NCBI RefSeq assembly: GCF_019904175.1
Contig: NZ_CP061913.1
Span: forward strand, 2,604,001-2,668,000
Reading direction: 5' to 3'
Length of the DNA: 64,000 bases
From: Dactylosporangium vinaceum
GTDB taxonomy: Bacteria; Actinomycetota; Actinomycetes; Mycobacteriales; Micromonosporaceae
Under the pieces are notes generated by a model, which made no database searches, was not told where the DNA came from, and was given only the letters and a program-made list of their open reading frames with translations. Each line of letters starts with the position of its first letter. Within the stretch, counting starts at the first letter, position 1. The position numbers and the translations under genes are program-made. Shown here in pieces: positions 1 to 10,128 of the stretch.

Positions 1-352
1 CGGCGGCGCCGAAGCCGGACGAGCCGTTCCAGCCGCCGAACGACCACAGCAGCTTCAGGGCCGGCCGGCGCTGCTTGAGTGCGCGCAGCGCCTCGAACTC
101 GGCCGGGTCGGCAGCGCTGCCGTTGGCGCACCGCCCGCCGCTGACGGACCCGAAGGCGTACACCAGGTGTGTGAGCCGGTCCGGCGCCCCGCTCCGCTCG
201 AGGTCGGCGACGTGATATGAGGCGGCCCCACTCCTCGGCACGTAGTAGCCGACGAGCAGCGGCGCCGGCGCCTGGCTCGCGGCGTCCGGCCCGCAGCCGA
301 CGAGGCCGGCCAGCAACAGCAGCAGTGCGGCGAGTCCCCATCGAGCGGCCAT
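1..352 (-). CDS. GH18 chitinase lipoprotein, cut by window start
   Basis: N-terminal 117 residues of a secreted glycoside hydrolase that runs off the left edge. Residues 1-20 are a lipoprotein signal peptide: a charged start, a Leu/Ala-rich core and the lipobox LVGC with the lipidated Cys at 20. The mature part opens LLVGYYVP, has the strand LTHLVYAFGSV and then SFGGW. That is the SxGG element of family 18 chitinases, which form a TIM barrel and cleave beta-1,4-GlcNAc chains. The catalytic DxxDxDxE motif would lie beyond the window, so activity cannot be judged. The ATG is the first start in frame and sits directly before the signal peptide. Its control region is the 220-bp gap up to position 572. 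Confidence 0.8.
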   Translation of the reverse strand, partial: MAARWGLAALLLLLAGLVGCGPDAASQAPAPLLVGYYVPRSGAASYHVADLERSGAPDRLTHLVYAFGSVSGGRCANGSAADPAEFEALRALKQRRPALKLLWSFGGWNGSSGFGAA

Positions 353-480
353 GGAGGGCTCAACGCCGCCACCGGTCCACGGTTACGGCCGACGCGCGCA
401 TCCCACCCGCCGGCTCACCCGGCGCTGAGATCAACATCGAGCCTCGGAAACGGACGAATACCCCGACGGGCGAAAAGTCA

Positions 481-512
481 GATATGTCGTGGTGCGAAGC
501 GCCCGACATATC
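481..512. promoter_or_regulatory. 9-bp inverted repeat in the chitinase upstream region
   Basis: GATATGTCG (481-489) and CGACATATC (504-512) form a perfect inverted repeat with a 14-nt spacer, so the half-sites lie about two helical turns apart. It lies about 130 bp upstream of the chitinase start and 60 nt beyond the stop of the LuxR gene. On the minus strand it is followed by TGACTTTTCG, so it could equally be the terminator hairpin of the LuxR gene. Seen directly; function inferred. Confidence 0.4.
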
Positions 513-572
513 GTCCCGGCCGGCGCCCGGTACAAACGAGCTGGGCAGCGGATGCCAGGGCGGCCGGAGAGT

Positions 573-3344
573 TCAGCGCTCGGGAGCGAGGCGGTGGCGG
601 ACGGCCCAGAGGGCGGCTTCGGTACGGGAGGCGGCGCCGGTCTTGCGCAGAAGGTTGGAGACGTGGACGGTGACGGTCCGGATGGAGATGCCCAGGGACT
701 TCGCCACCTGCTGGTTGGTCATGCCGGCGGCCAGGCAGCCCAGGACCTCGATCTCGCGGACGGTCAGGTCGCCGCCCGCCCGCAGGCTGTGCAGCAGGGT
801 CTCCGCCTCGGTCAGCCGCCAGCCGGGCCAGTGGGCCAGCAGCGCCACCGCGCGCTCGGCGTGGCGGCGGGCCTCAGCGGCGCGGCCCAGGCGGATCAGG
901 GCGTGGGCCACGGCCGTGTGGGCCGCGGCGTCCTCCGGGCGCCCGCCGGCTTCCGCGCGGGCGTCCGGGGCGGCGCCCTCGGCCTCGGCCGCGCCGTCGG
1001 CCCGGTCCCGGGCGCCGTCCATGAGCGCCGCGGGCAGCAGCGCCACCGCGTCCGCGTCCCGTCCGGCGGCGACGGCCAGGAGGAGCTGGAGCAGTACCGG
1101 CGGGTCCGGCACCTGCTCTTCCACCACCGATGCGGGCACACCGCCGTGCAGGGCCCACCGGGCCGCCTCCGCCAGGCGCGCCGGGCCGCAGCGGCCCACG
1201 CAGTCGCGCAGCGCCTCGGCCGGGTCGACCGGGTGCACCCCGCGGGCGGCCACGGCCACCCGCAGGACCCTGACCAGGCCGGAGTCGCGGCCCTCGGCGT
1301 CGGCGCGGGCCAGCATGCGCACGGCCAGCGGGTCGTCGCCGCGCTCCAGGGCCAGCAGGCCGGCGCGGGCGGTGAAGCGGAGGCGTTCGGTGGGGTCGCC
1401 CTCGATCGGGAGGCGGGACCAGACCAGGGCCTCGGCGCGGGCCAGGTCGCCGGTTCGCACGGCATGGGCCACACCCAGGGTGGTGGTGCGGCCGGCGCAG
1501 AACTCCAGGCCGTAGCGGTCGATCGTCGCCATCGCCTCGTCGAACAGCCGCCAGCCCATGACCTCGCCCAGCCGCGGCAGGCTCACGGCGACCAGGTTGT
1601 GCACGGCCCGGCCGATGGTCACCGGGTCGTGCTCGCGGGCGGCGAGCTGCCGGGCCGCCCGCAGCAGCGCGACGCCGCGCTCGTGGTCGCCGGTCAGGGC
1701 CAGGGCGGTCCCGAGCGTCACCGATGCGGAGGCGATGCCGGTGCCGGCCCGCTCGGCCGCGGTCAGCGCGGCCTCGGCGAGGGACAGCGCCGTGGCGGCG
1801 TCCTCGGTGCGCAGGGCGCTCTCCGCCTCGGCCGCGCGCTGCCGGGCCAACGACGCGGGCGATCCGCCGACGGCCGCGGCCCGGTCGAGGGAGCGGCGCT
1901 GCCCCACGGGGTCGCCGAGGCACCAGCGGACCGCCGCGAGCTGCCGGTGCGCGTCGGCAATCCCGTCGCGATCATCGGTGTCCTGGACCGCGTTCAGCCA
2001 GTCCGCCGCGTGCTCCGCGGCCACCTCGAAGCGCGCGCTGACGAAGGCGGCCGCGGCGCCGACGGCGGCGAGGGTGACCCGCTCCTCGTCCGGGCCGGCG
2101 TCGGAGGCCGGCTCGCGCAGGCTCAGGCCCAGGGCGACCAGCTCCACCGCGGCGTCCGGCAGCCCGGTGGCGAGGCTGGCGACCGCTCCGCGGGCAGCGG
2201 CGGCCCGAGCTTCGGCGCTCGCCCCCAGGGCGGCGGCATGCCGGGCCAGCGCGGCGTCGTCGCCGAGCTCGACGGCCAGCCGGCGGGCCATCGTGTGCAC
2301 CCGCTTGCGCTCCCGCGGCATCACGCCGGCGGCCAGGGCCTCGCGCAGGAGGGGGTGGCGGAACCGGAGAGTGCCGGTCGGGGCCCGGTCCGGCGCGAGG
2401 AGCAGCAGGCCGAGGTCGAGCAGCCGGCGCAGGGCCGGCTCGACGTCGCCGCCGCAGACGTGGAACAGCAGGTCGCTCTCCACCGGATCGCCGAGCAGCG
2501 CGGCCGCCCGGGCCACCCGCCCGACCAGCTCCGGCTCGCTCGACAGCGGCTCGACGAGCAGCCCGACGACGTGCGCGGGGAGGGGCGCGGCGGGCAGGGC
2601 GTCGGCCGTGTCGTACGCCGCGAGCAGCTCGGCCAGCCAGAACGGGTTGCCGCCGGTGCGCCGCAGCGCGCCGCGGACGGCCTCGGGCGCCGGGGCGCTG
2701 CCGTACGTGGCCTCGATGAGCTCGGCGGTCTCGCGCGCGTTGAACGGGGCGACGTGCACGCGCAGGACGGACGGGGACCCGCCGAGCCGGCGTAACGTGC
2801 GCGCGGCGGCCGGGGCGAACGCGGCCTCCTGCGGTGGCCGGCTGGTCACGATGAGCAGCGCCGGCAGCGACTCCGCGGCGGCGGCCAGCTCGGCGACCAG
2901 GGCCAGGCTCGCCGGGTCGAGGTCGTGCAGGTCCTCGACCAGGATGATGCCCAGCTCGTCCGGCTGGTTCACGTGCAGCAGCGCCCGCACCACGTCGACC
3001 GCCGCCCGCAGGGTCGTGGCCGGGGCCAGCCGGGGCTCGCCGGCGTCGGAGGAGCGCTGGCCGAGGCGGTTGAGCAGCGACTCCTCGACCGGGAGCGACG
3101 CGGCCGCGCGGCCGTTGAGCACCGAGGCGAGCCAGTCGTACGGCGCCGCGCCCTGGGCCCGCGAGGAGCCGCGCAGCACCGGCGTGTGCGCCAGGTCGAG
3201 GCGCCGGAACACCTCCGCCACCAGGCGGCTCTTCCCGCCCCCGCCCTCGCCGGTGATCAGCACGACCCCGGGCCGGCGCCCCGCCCACGCGGCCTCGATC
3301 TCGGCGAGCTGGGCCGCTCGTCCGATGAAGGGGGCGGTCGGCAT
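573..3344 (-). CDS. LAL-type LuxR-family transcriptional regulator with AAA ATPase domain
   Basis: Protein of 923 residues with the layout of large ATP-binding LuxR (MalT/LAL) regulators. Walker A GEGGGGKS lies near residue 35 and a Walker B-like stretch IILVEDLHDLDP near 135. Then come a long alpha-helical, TPR-like Ala/Leu-rich region and a C-terminal LuxR helix-turn-helix (LTVREIEVLGCLAAGMTNQQ...) in the last 65 residues. Such proteins sense a ligand through the ATPase/TPR body and activate transcription through the HTH; the target is unknown. The ATG at 3344 begins MPTAPFIGR, the usual start just before the P-loop domain. It is divergent from the PP2C gene, with a 63-bp shared promoter region. 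Confidence 0.9.
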   Translation of the reverse strand: MPTAPFIGRAAQLAEIEAAWAGRRPGVVLITGEGGGGKSRLVAEVFRRLDLAHTPVLRGSSRAQGAAPYDWLASVLNGRAAASLPVEESLLNRLGQRSSDAGEPRLAPATTLRAAVDVVRALLHVNQPDELGIILVEDLHDLDPASLALVAELAAAAESLPALLIVTSRPPQEAAFAPAAARTLRRLGGSPSVLRVHVAPFNARETAELIEATYGSAPAPEAVRGALRRTGGNPFWLAELLAAYDTADALPAAPLPAHVVGLLVEPLSSEPELVGRVARAAALLGDPVESDLLFHVCGGDVEPALRRLLDLGLLLLAPDRAPTGTLRFRHPLLREALAAGVMPRERKRVHTMARRLAVELGDDAALARHAAALGASAEARAAAARGAVASLATGLPDAAVELVALGLSLREPASDAGPDEERVTLAAVGAAAAFVSARFEVAAEHAADWLNAVQDTDDRDGIADAHRQLAAVRWCLGDPVGQRRSLDRAAAVGGSPASLARQRAAEAESALRTEDAATALSLAEAALTAAERAGTGIASASVTLGTALALTGDHERGVALLRAARQLAAREHDPVTIGRAVHNLVAVSLPRLGEVMGWRLFDEAMATIDRYGLEFCAGRTTTLGVAHAVRTGDLARAEALVWSRLPIEGDPTERLRFTARAGLLALERGDDPLAVRMLARADAEGRDSGLVRVLRVAVAARGVHPVDPAEALRDCVGRCGPARLAEAARWALHGGVPASVVEEQVPDPPVLLQLLLAVAAGRDADAVALLPAALMDGARDRADGAAEAEGAAPDARAEAGGRPEDAAAHTAVAHALIRLGRAAEARRHAERAVALLAHWPGWRLTEAETLLHSLRAGGDLTVREIEVLGCLAAGMTNQQVAKSLGISIRTVTVHVSNLLRKTGAASRTEAALWAVRHRLAPER

Positions 3345-3354
3345 GCGGTCACGA

Positions 3355-3370
3355 TACGCACAAGTGCGTA
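3355..3370. promoter_or_regulatory. TACGCAC-AA-GTGCGTA inverted repeat between divergent genes
   Basis: A perfect 7-bp inverted repeat with a 2-nt centre, 11 bp upstream of the LuxR-family start and 38 bp upstream of the PP2C start. The position fits an operator for autoregulation of the LAL regulator; that is inference only. Confidence 0.35.
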
Positions 3371-3407
3371 GAGACGCCCGCCGTATCGATGCGGCACGCT
3401 GGCACGC

Positions 3408-4253
3408 ATGGCAGAGGGCGTGGCAGAGGACGTCATCGACGGGGGACATCAGCCGCTGGCGCTGCACTGGGCGGCGCGCACCGACACCGGCCTGGTCCGC
3501 ACCCAGAACCAGGACTCGGTGTTCGCCGGCGACCGGCTGCTGGCCGTGGCCGACGGCATGGGCGGCATGGCCGCCGGTGACGTGGCCAGCCGGCTGGCGA
3601 TCGAGGCGATGACCCCGCTCGACGAGGAGTTCGCCGGCAACGACCTGCTGACCGCCCTGCGCACCGCGGTCTCCGACGCCAACCGCCGCATCCGCGACGA
3701 GGTCGAGGAGGACCCGGCCAAGCTGGGCATGGGCACCACCCTCACCGCGATCCTGTTCTCCGGCGACCGGATCGGCCTGGTCCACATTGGAGACTCGCGG
3801 GCGTATCTGCTGCGTGGCGAGGAGTTCGCCCAGATCACCAAGGACGACACCTACGTGCAGCTGCTCGTCGACGAGGGGCGGATCACGCTCGACGAGGCCA
3901 CGACCCACCCGCAGCGCTCCCTGGTCAGCCGGGTGCTGCAGGGTCAGCCGACCGATCCGGTGTACTCCGTGACGGCGGCCCGGCCCGGTGACCGCTACCT
4001 GCTGTGCAGCGACGGCCTCTCGGGTGTGCTCCGCGCGGAGACGATCGAGGAGGCCATGCGCGAGTACACCGACGTCGACGAGTGCGTCGAACGCCTGGTG
4101 GACATGGCGCTGCGGGCCGGCGGGCCGGACAACATCACTGCCGTCGTGGCCGACATCGTCGGCGACGACGTGCCCGAGCGCAAGGGCCTGCGCCACCGGC
4201 TGCGCTCCTGGCTGGGCCGCGACGAGATCAGCAACGCCCGCCTGCCCGCCTGA
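3408..4253 (+). CDS. PP2C-family Ser/Thr protein phosphatase
   Basis: Single-domain PPM/PP2C phosphatase of 281 residues, the counterpart of bacterial Stp/PstP enzymes that reverse Ser/Thr kinase signalling. Metal-ligand motifs are all present: RTQNQDS, VADGMGG, CSDGLSGVL and GGPDNITAVV. No transmembrane segment follows the catalytic domain, so it should be cytosolic, unlike membrane-bound PstP of the cell-division cluster. It is divergent from the LAL regulator, and the nearest Ser/Thr kinase is 10 kb away. The chosen ATG is followed by a 20-residue acidic tail before the domain. Confidence 0.9.
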   Translation: MAEGVAEDVIDGGHQPLALHWAARTDTGLVRTQNQDSVFAGDRLLAVADGMGGMAAGDVASRLAIEAMTPLDEEFAGNDLLTALRTAVSDANRRIRDEVEEDPAKLGMGTTLTAILFSGDRIGLVHIGDSRAYLLRGEEFAQITKDDTYVQLLVDEGRITLDEATTHPQRSLVSRVLQGQPTDPVYSVTAARPGDRYLLCSDGLSGVLRAETIEEAMREYTDVDECVERLVDMALRAGGPDNITAVVADIVGDDVPERKGLRHRLRSWLGRDEISNARLPA

Positions 4254-4367
4254 GCTCTTCAAACACCAATGGTGATTTCTCACAACCGAGCAGTAACCGC
4301 GGGCGGCCCGGGTCGTTGACGAGGGTGAGCACATCCCCAGGCTCCCCCTCGCGAAAGCGGCACTGCG

Positions 4368-6998
4368 ATGGTCGGCAACCCGCGCACGTTCTGGCTCGTC
4401 CTGCTCACCGCGGCCGCGGCTCTCGGCGCCGCTGCCGGCATCGGACCGGTCCTCAGTCTGGCCGTGGTCGCAGCGGCGGCCGGCGCGACAGCACTGGTCC
4501 ACGCCGGGGCGTTGATCCGGCTCGCGTTACGCATCCACCACGGACGCCGCGACTTCGGGCCCTGCCGCGGTGCGGGCTTCCTCGGCCTGGGTGCGCTGAT
4601 CACCGGGGCCGGGGTCCTGGCCACCGGCCTGCCCGGCGTCGAGCCCGGCCCGGTCGCGGCGGCCACGACGCTGCTCGCGGCGCCCACCTACCTGCTGGGC
4701 CTGCTCCTGCTGCCCGGCACCGCGCCGACCCTCGCGGCCCGGCTGCGCCGGCTCCTCGACGGCGCCGGCATCGGCGTGAGCCTGCTCTACTGCGCCTGGG
4801 TGCTCACCCTCGGCCGGACCGCCACCGGCCTGGGCCCGCTGCGCCTGGCCGTGGCGATCACCGGTGCCGTGGCCGTAGCCGTGGCCGTCGTCACCGGCCT
4901 GCGGGCCGTGCGCCATCGTCCCGCGGCGCTCGGCTGCAGCGGCGGTGCGGCCCTTTCCACTCTCGGCTCCGGTGGGTACTCCCTGTCCCTGCTCGGTCAC
5001 GAACGCGCCTGGATCCAGGCCCCGGCCGCCGTCACCGCCGGCCTCGTGCTGGCCGGCCTCGCGATGATCGCGGCGCCGTTCCTCATCACCGCCGGGGCGC
5101 GCCGGGCCGACGACGAGCCGACCCGCCCGGAGGCGTACGACGAGGACGGCTCCCTGGCCGCCTACCCGCTCCTGATCGCCCCGGCCCTCCTGGCCGTTGT
5201 CGTCTCCGCGTTCCACCTGCTCACCGGCGGCCGGTTCGACTCCACAGCCGTCGCGCTGGGGGCCGGGGCGCTGGCCGTCCTGGCCGTGCGGGAACTGCTG
5301 GCGTCGCGGGACATCCGGCGATACGCACGCACCCTCGCCGGCCGCGAGGCCCGCTTCCGCACCCTGGTCTCCGGCTCGTCCGACGTGACGATCGTGCTCG
5401 ACGCCGACCTCGTGGCCCGCTGGCAGAGCCCGGCCGCGGCCCGCCAGTTCGGCCTCGCCGACTCCGACGTGCTCGGCCGCGCCTTCACCGACCTGCTGCA
5501 CCCGGACGACGCCGCCCCCGTCACCACCGCGCTGCGGGCCGTGCGCGACGGCCGCCAGGACGGGCTGGTCCAGGCCCGCCTGCGCGACGGCTTCGGCCAC
5601 TGGCGCGACACCGAGTCGACGGTGAGCGACAGGCGCGGTGAGCCCGAGGTGGCCGGCCTCGTCATCCACGTCCGCGACGTCGGCGACCGGGCCCGGCTCC
5701 AGCGGACCCTCGACGAGGTGACCTGGACCGACGACCAGACCGGCCTGGCCAACCGCCGCAAGTTCCTCGCCGCCGTCGCCGCGAACGCCCGGGGCTCGGT
5801 GCTGGCCCTGGAGCTCGACCGCTTCGAGACCGTGGCCGACCTGCACGGCCCGACAGTGGCCGCCGCCGTGCTGATCGAGGCCGCCCGCCGCCTGCGCGCG
5901 TCGATCGCGCCGGACGACCTCCCGGCCCGCCTGGGCGGCAACGCGTTCGGGGCCCTGACCGACGCCCCGCTGGTCCGCGCGTTCGCCCTGGCCACCCGCC
6001 TGGCCACGGCCCTGGCCGAGCCCTTCCACCTGCCCGGCCACACCGTCCACCTCGCGGCCGACGTGGGCGTGGCCGGCGTCGAGGGCACGGCCGCACCCGA
6101 GGAGACCGTCCGCCGCGCCGACGTGGCCCGCCGCCGGGCCCGCCAGCTCTCCCGCTCCTCGGCCGGCGGCCGGGTCGAGTGCTACGACAGGTCCTTCGAG
6201 GCCGCCCTGGTCCGCCGCACCGACATCGAGCAGCAGCTCCCCGGCGTCATCGGCCGCGGCGAGCTCGATCTGGTCTTCCAGCCGGTCGTCGATCTCGCGA
6301 CCCGCCAGCCGGTCGGCGCGGAGGCCCTGCTGCGCTGGCGGCATCCGCGGCTGGGCAACGTACCCCCGGCGGAGTTCCTCCCGATCGCCGAGGAGCTGGG
6401 CGGCCCCCTGCCGGAGGAGATCGCTGCCTGGGTGCTGCACAGCGCCTGCCGCCACCTCTCCCGCTGGCACCGCGACGGCCGCGACCTGTGGGTCTCGGCG
6501 AACGTCTCCGCCCGCCAGCTGGCGGCCGACGGCTGGCTCCGCGCGGTGGCCACGGCCATCGACACCCACGACGTCCCGGCGGAGTCCCTCGTGATCGAGG
6601 TGACCGAGGCCGCCCTGCCCGACGACACGGTGGCCGTGGAGCAGCTGGCGGGCCTGCGCGCCCTCGGCGTGCGCACCGCCCTGGACCACTTCGGCACCGG
6701 CCCGACGGCCCTGGCCCACCTCCGCCGCCTCCCGATCGACGTGCTGAAGATCGACCAGGCCCTCTTCAACGAGCCCGCGGGCCGCCGCGGCCCGGCCACG
6801 CCGATCGTCGATGTGGTCGTCACCCTGGCCCGGCGCCTGGGCATCGACGTGATCGCCTGCGGCCTGGAGACCCAGTCCCACGTCGACGTCGTGCGGGCGG
6901 CCGGCTGCCCCCTGGGCCAGGGCTACCTCCTCAGCCCGCCCGATCACGCCGAGCACGTCGAGGCCTACCTGGAGCGCCACCGCACCCCGATGCTGTAG
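4368..6998 (+). CDS. Membrane PAS-GGDEF-EAL protein with degenerate catalytic motifs
   Basis: Protein of 876 residues. Residues 1-320 hold about nine hydrophobic helices (a sensory membrane module). A PAS domain spans about 320-450, a GGDEF-like domain 450-600 and an EAL domain 620-870. The cyclase signature is GGNAF (about 522) instead of GG[DE]EF. The EAL domain keeps EALLRW, SANVSARQL and the Lys of VLKIDQ. However, the DDFGTG motif reads LDHFGTG (about 770) and the AEGVET motif reads ACGLET (about 829), so metal-binding or catalytic acids are missing. The family makes or breaks cyclic di-GMP. This member may be a poor enzyme or a c-di-GMP-responsive scaffold. Confidence 0.88.
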   Translation: MVGNPRTFWLVLLTAAAALGAAAGIGPVLSLAVVAAAAGATALVHAGALIRLALRIHHGRRDFGPCRGAGFLGLGALITGAGVLATGLPGVEPGPVAAATTLLAAPTYLLGLLLLPGTAPTLAARLRRLLDGAGIGVSLLYCAWVLTLGRTATGLGPLRLAVAITGAVAVAVAVVTGLRAVRHRPAALGCSGGAALSTLGSGGYSLSLLGHERAWIQAPAAVTAGLVLAGLAMIAAPFLITAGARRADDEPTRPEAYDEDGSLAAYPLLIAPALLAVVVSAFHLLTGGRFDSTAVALGAGALAVLAVRELLASRDIRRYARTLAGREARFRTLVSGSSDVTIVLDADLVARWQSPAAARQFGLADSDVLGRAFTDLLHPDDAAPVTTALRAVRDGRQDGLVQARLRDGFGHWRDTESTVSDRRGEPEVAGLVIHVRDVGDRARLQRTLDEVTWTDDQTGLANRRKFLAAVAANARGSVLALELDRFETVADLHGPTVAAAVLIEAARRLRASIAPDDLPARLGGNAFGALTDAPLVRAFALATRLATALAEPFHLPGHTVHLAADVGVAGVEGTAAPEETVRRADVARRRARQLSRSSAGGRVECYDRSFEAALVRRTDIEQQLPGVIGRGELDLVFQPVVDLATRQPVGAEALLRWRHPRLGNVPPAEFLPIAEELGGPLPEEIAAWVLHSACRHLSRWHRDGRDLWVSANVSARQLAADGWLRAVATAIDTHDVPAESLVIEVTEAALPDDTVAVEQLAGLRALGVRTALDHFGTGPTALAHLRRLPIDVLKIDQALFNEPAGRRGPATPIVDVVVTLARRLGIDVIACGLETQSHVDVVRAAGCPLGQGYLLSPPDHAEHVEAYLERHRTPML

Positions 6999-7010
6999 TG
7001 CCTTGCCGCC

Positions 7011-7247
7011 TCAGCCGGCCTTCGCCCGCAGCGCCGCCGCCAGCCGATCCCGGACCGCGGTCTGGGCGGCGATCCGCCCGTCGAGCACGGCCAGCCGGTC
7101 CCGCGCGATCGGCCCACCCCGCCGCCCGACCACCACGACGTGCGCCCCGTCCGCGGCAAACGCCCGAGCCGTAGCCCGCCCGATCCCGGTACCGCCCCCG
7201 GTGACCACGACAACCCGGCCGTCCGGCGACCCCATGACACTGTCCAT
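7011..7247 (-). pseudogene. Short-chain dehydrogenase remnant (Rossmann N-terminus only)
   Basis: A 78-residue reading frame beginning MDSVMGSPDGRVVVVTGG. It keeps the SDR cofactor motif TGGGTGIG and the following VVVVGRR strand. It then runs into a 35-residue Arg/Ala-rich helix and stops. The SDR catalytic Asn-Ser-Tyr-Lys region is absent; a full SDR is about 250 residues. It is probably the relic of an internal deletion between the EAL gene and the GH63 gene. A small expressed protein is less likely. An alternative start is at 7235. Confidence 0.55.
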
Positions 7248-7318
7248 GCCGGGATCGTCCAACCCTGCCACCAACGACAAGGTCAACCCCGCACCGCCGA
7301 CGCCGGCGGGGAGCCCGC

Positions 7319-9973
<2,655 letters not shown>

Positions 9974-10064
9974 GCGGCTATTCTCCGTCGTTCATGTTTC
10001 GGTCAAGTTGAGCCCACCGGGCCCGAGCCCATATGCGGCTTTCGTTCCTACACCAAGATGCTCC

Positions 10065-10072
10065 TTGATCAA
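10065..10072. promoter_or_regulatory. TTGATCAA palindrome between GH63 and debranching genes
   Basis: Perfect 8-bp palindrome within AT-rich DNA of the divergent GH63/debranching-enzyme promoter region. The same core recurs as the 12-bp TTTTGATCAAAA upstream of the neighbouring GT4 gene. Such AT-rich palindromes should be rare in this GC-rich DNA, so a shared operator is plausible. Confidence 0.35.
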
Positions 10073-10128
10073 TAATTTTGCGGGGACCCCCTCGTCGCCC
10101 GCCACCCGCAGCCACCAAGATTGTGCGC

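Noticed and set aside
489..2795. Long open frame on the + strand opposite the LuxR regulator
   Set aside because: Its residues are random Gly/Arg/Gln-rich with no motif, and it mirrors the high-GC codon pattern of the true minus-strand gene.
3345..4502. Extension of the LuxR frame upstream through the PP2C gene
   Set aside because: The PP2C gene has complete motifs on the other strand; the ATG at 3344 is where the regulator's P-loop domain begins.
4527..6980. 817-residue frame antisense to the PAS-GGDEF-EAL gene
   Set aside because: Low-complexity Gly/Ala/Arg/Gln composition without motifs; a shadow of the real gene.
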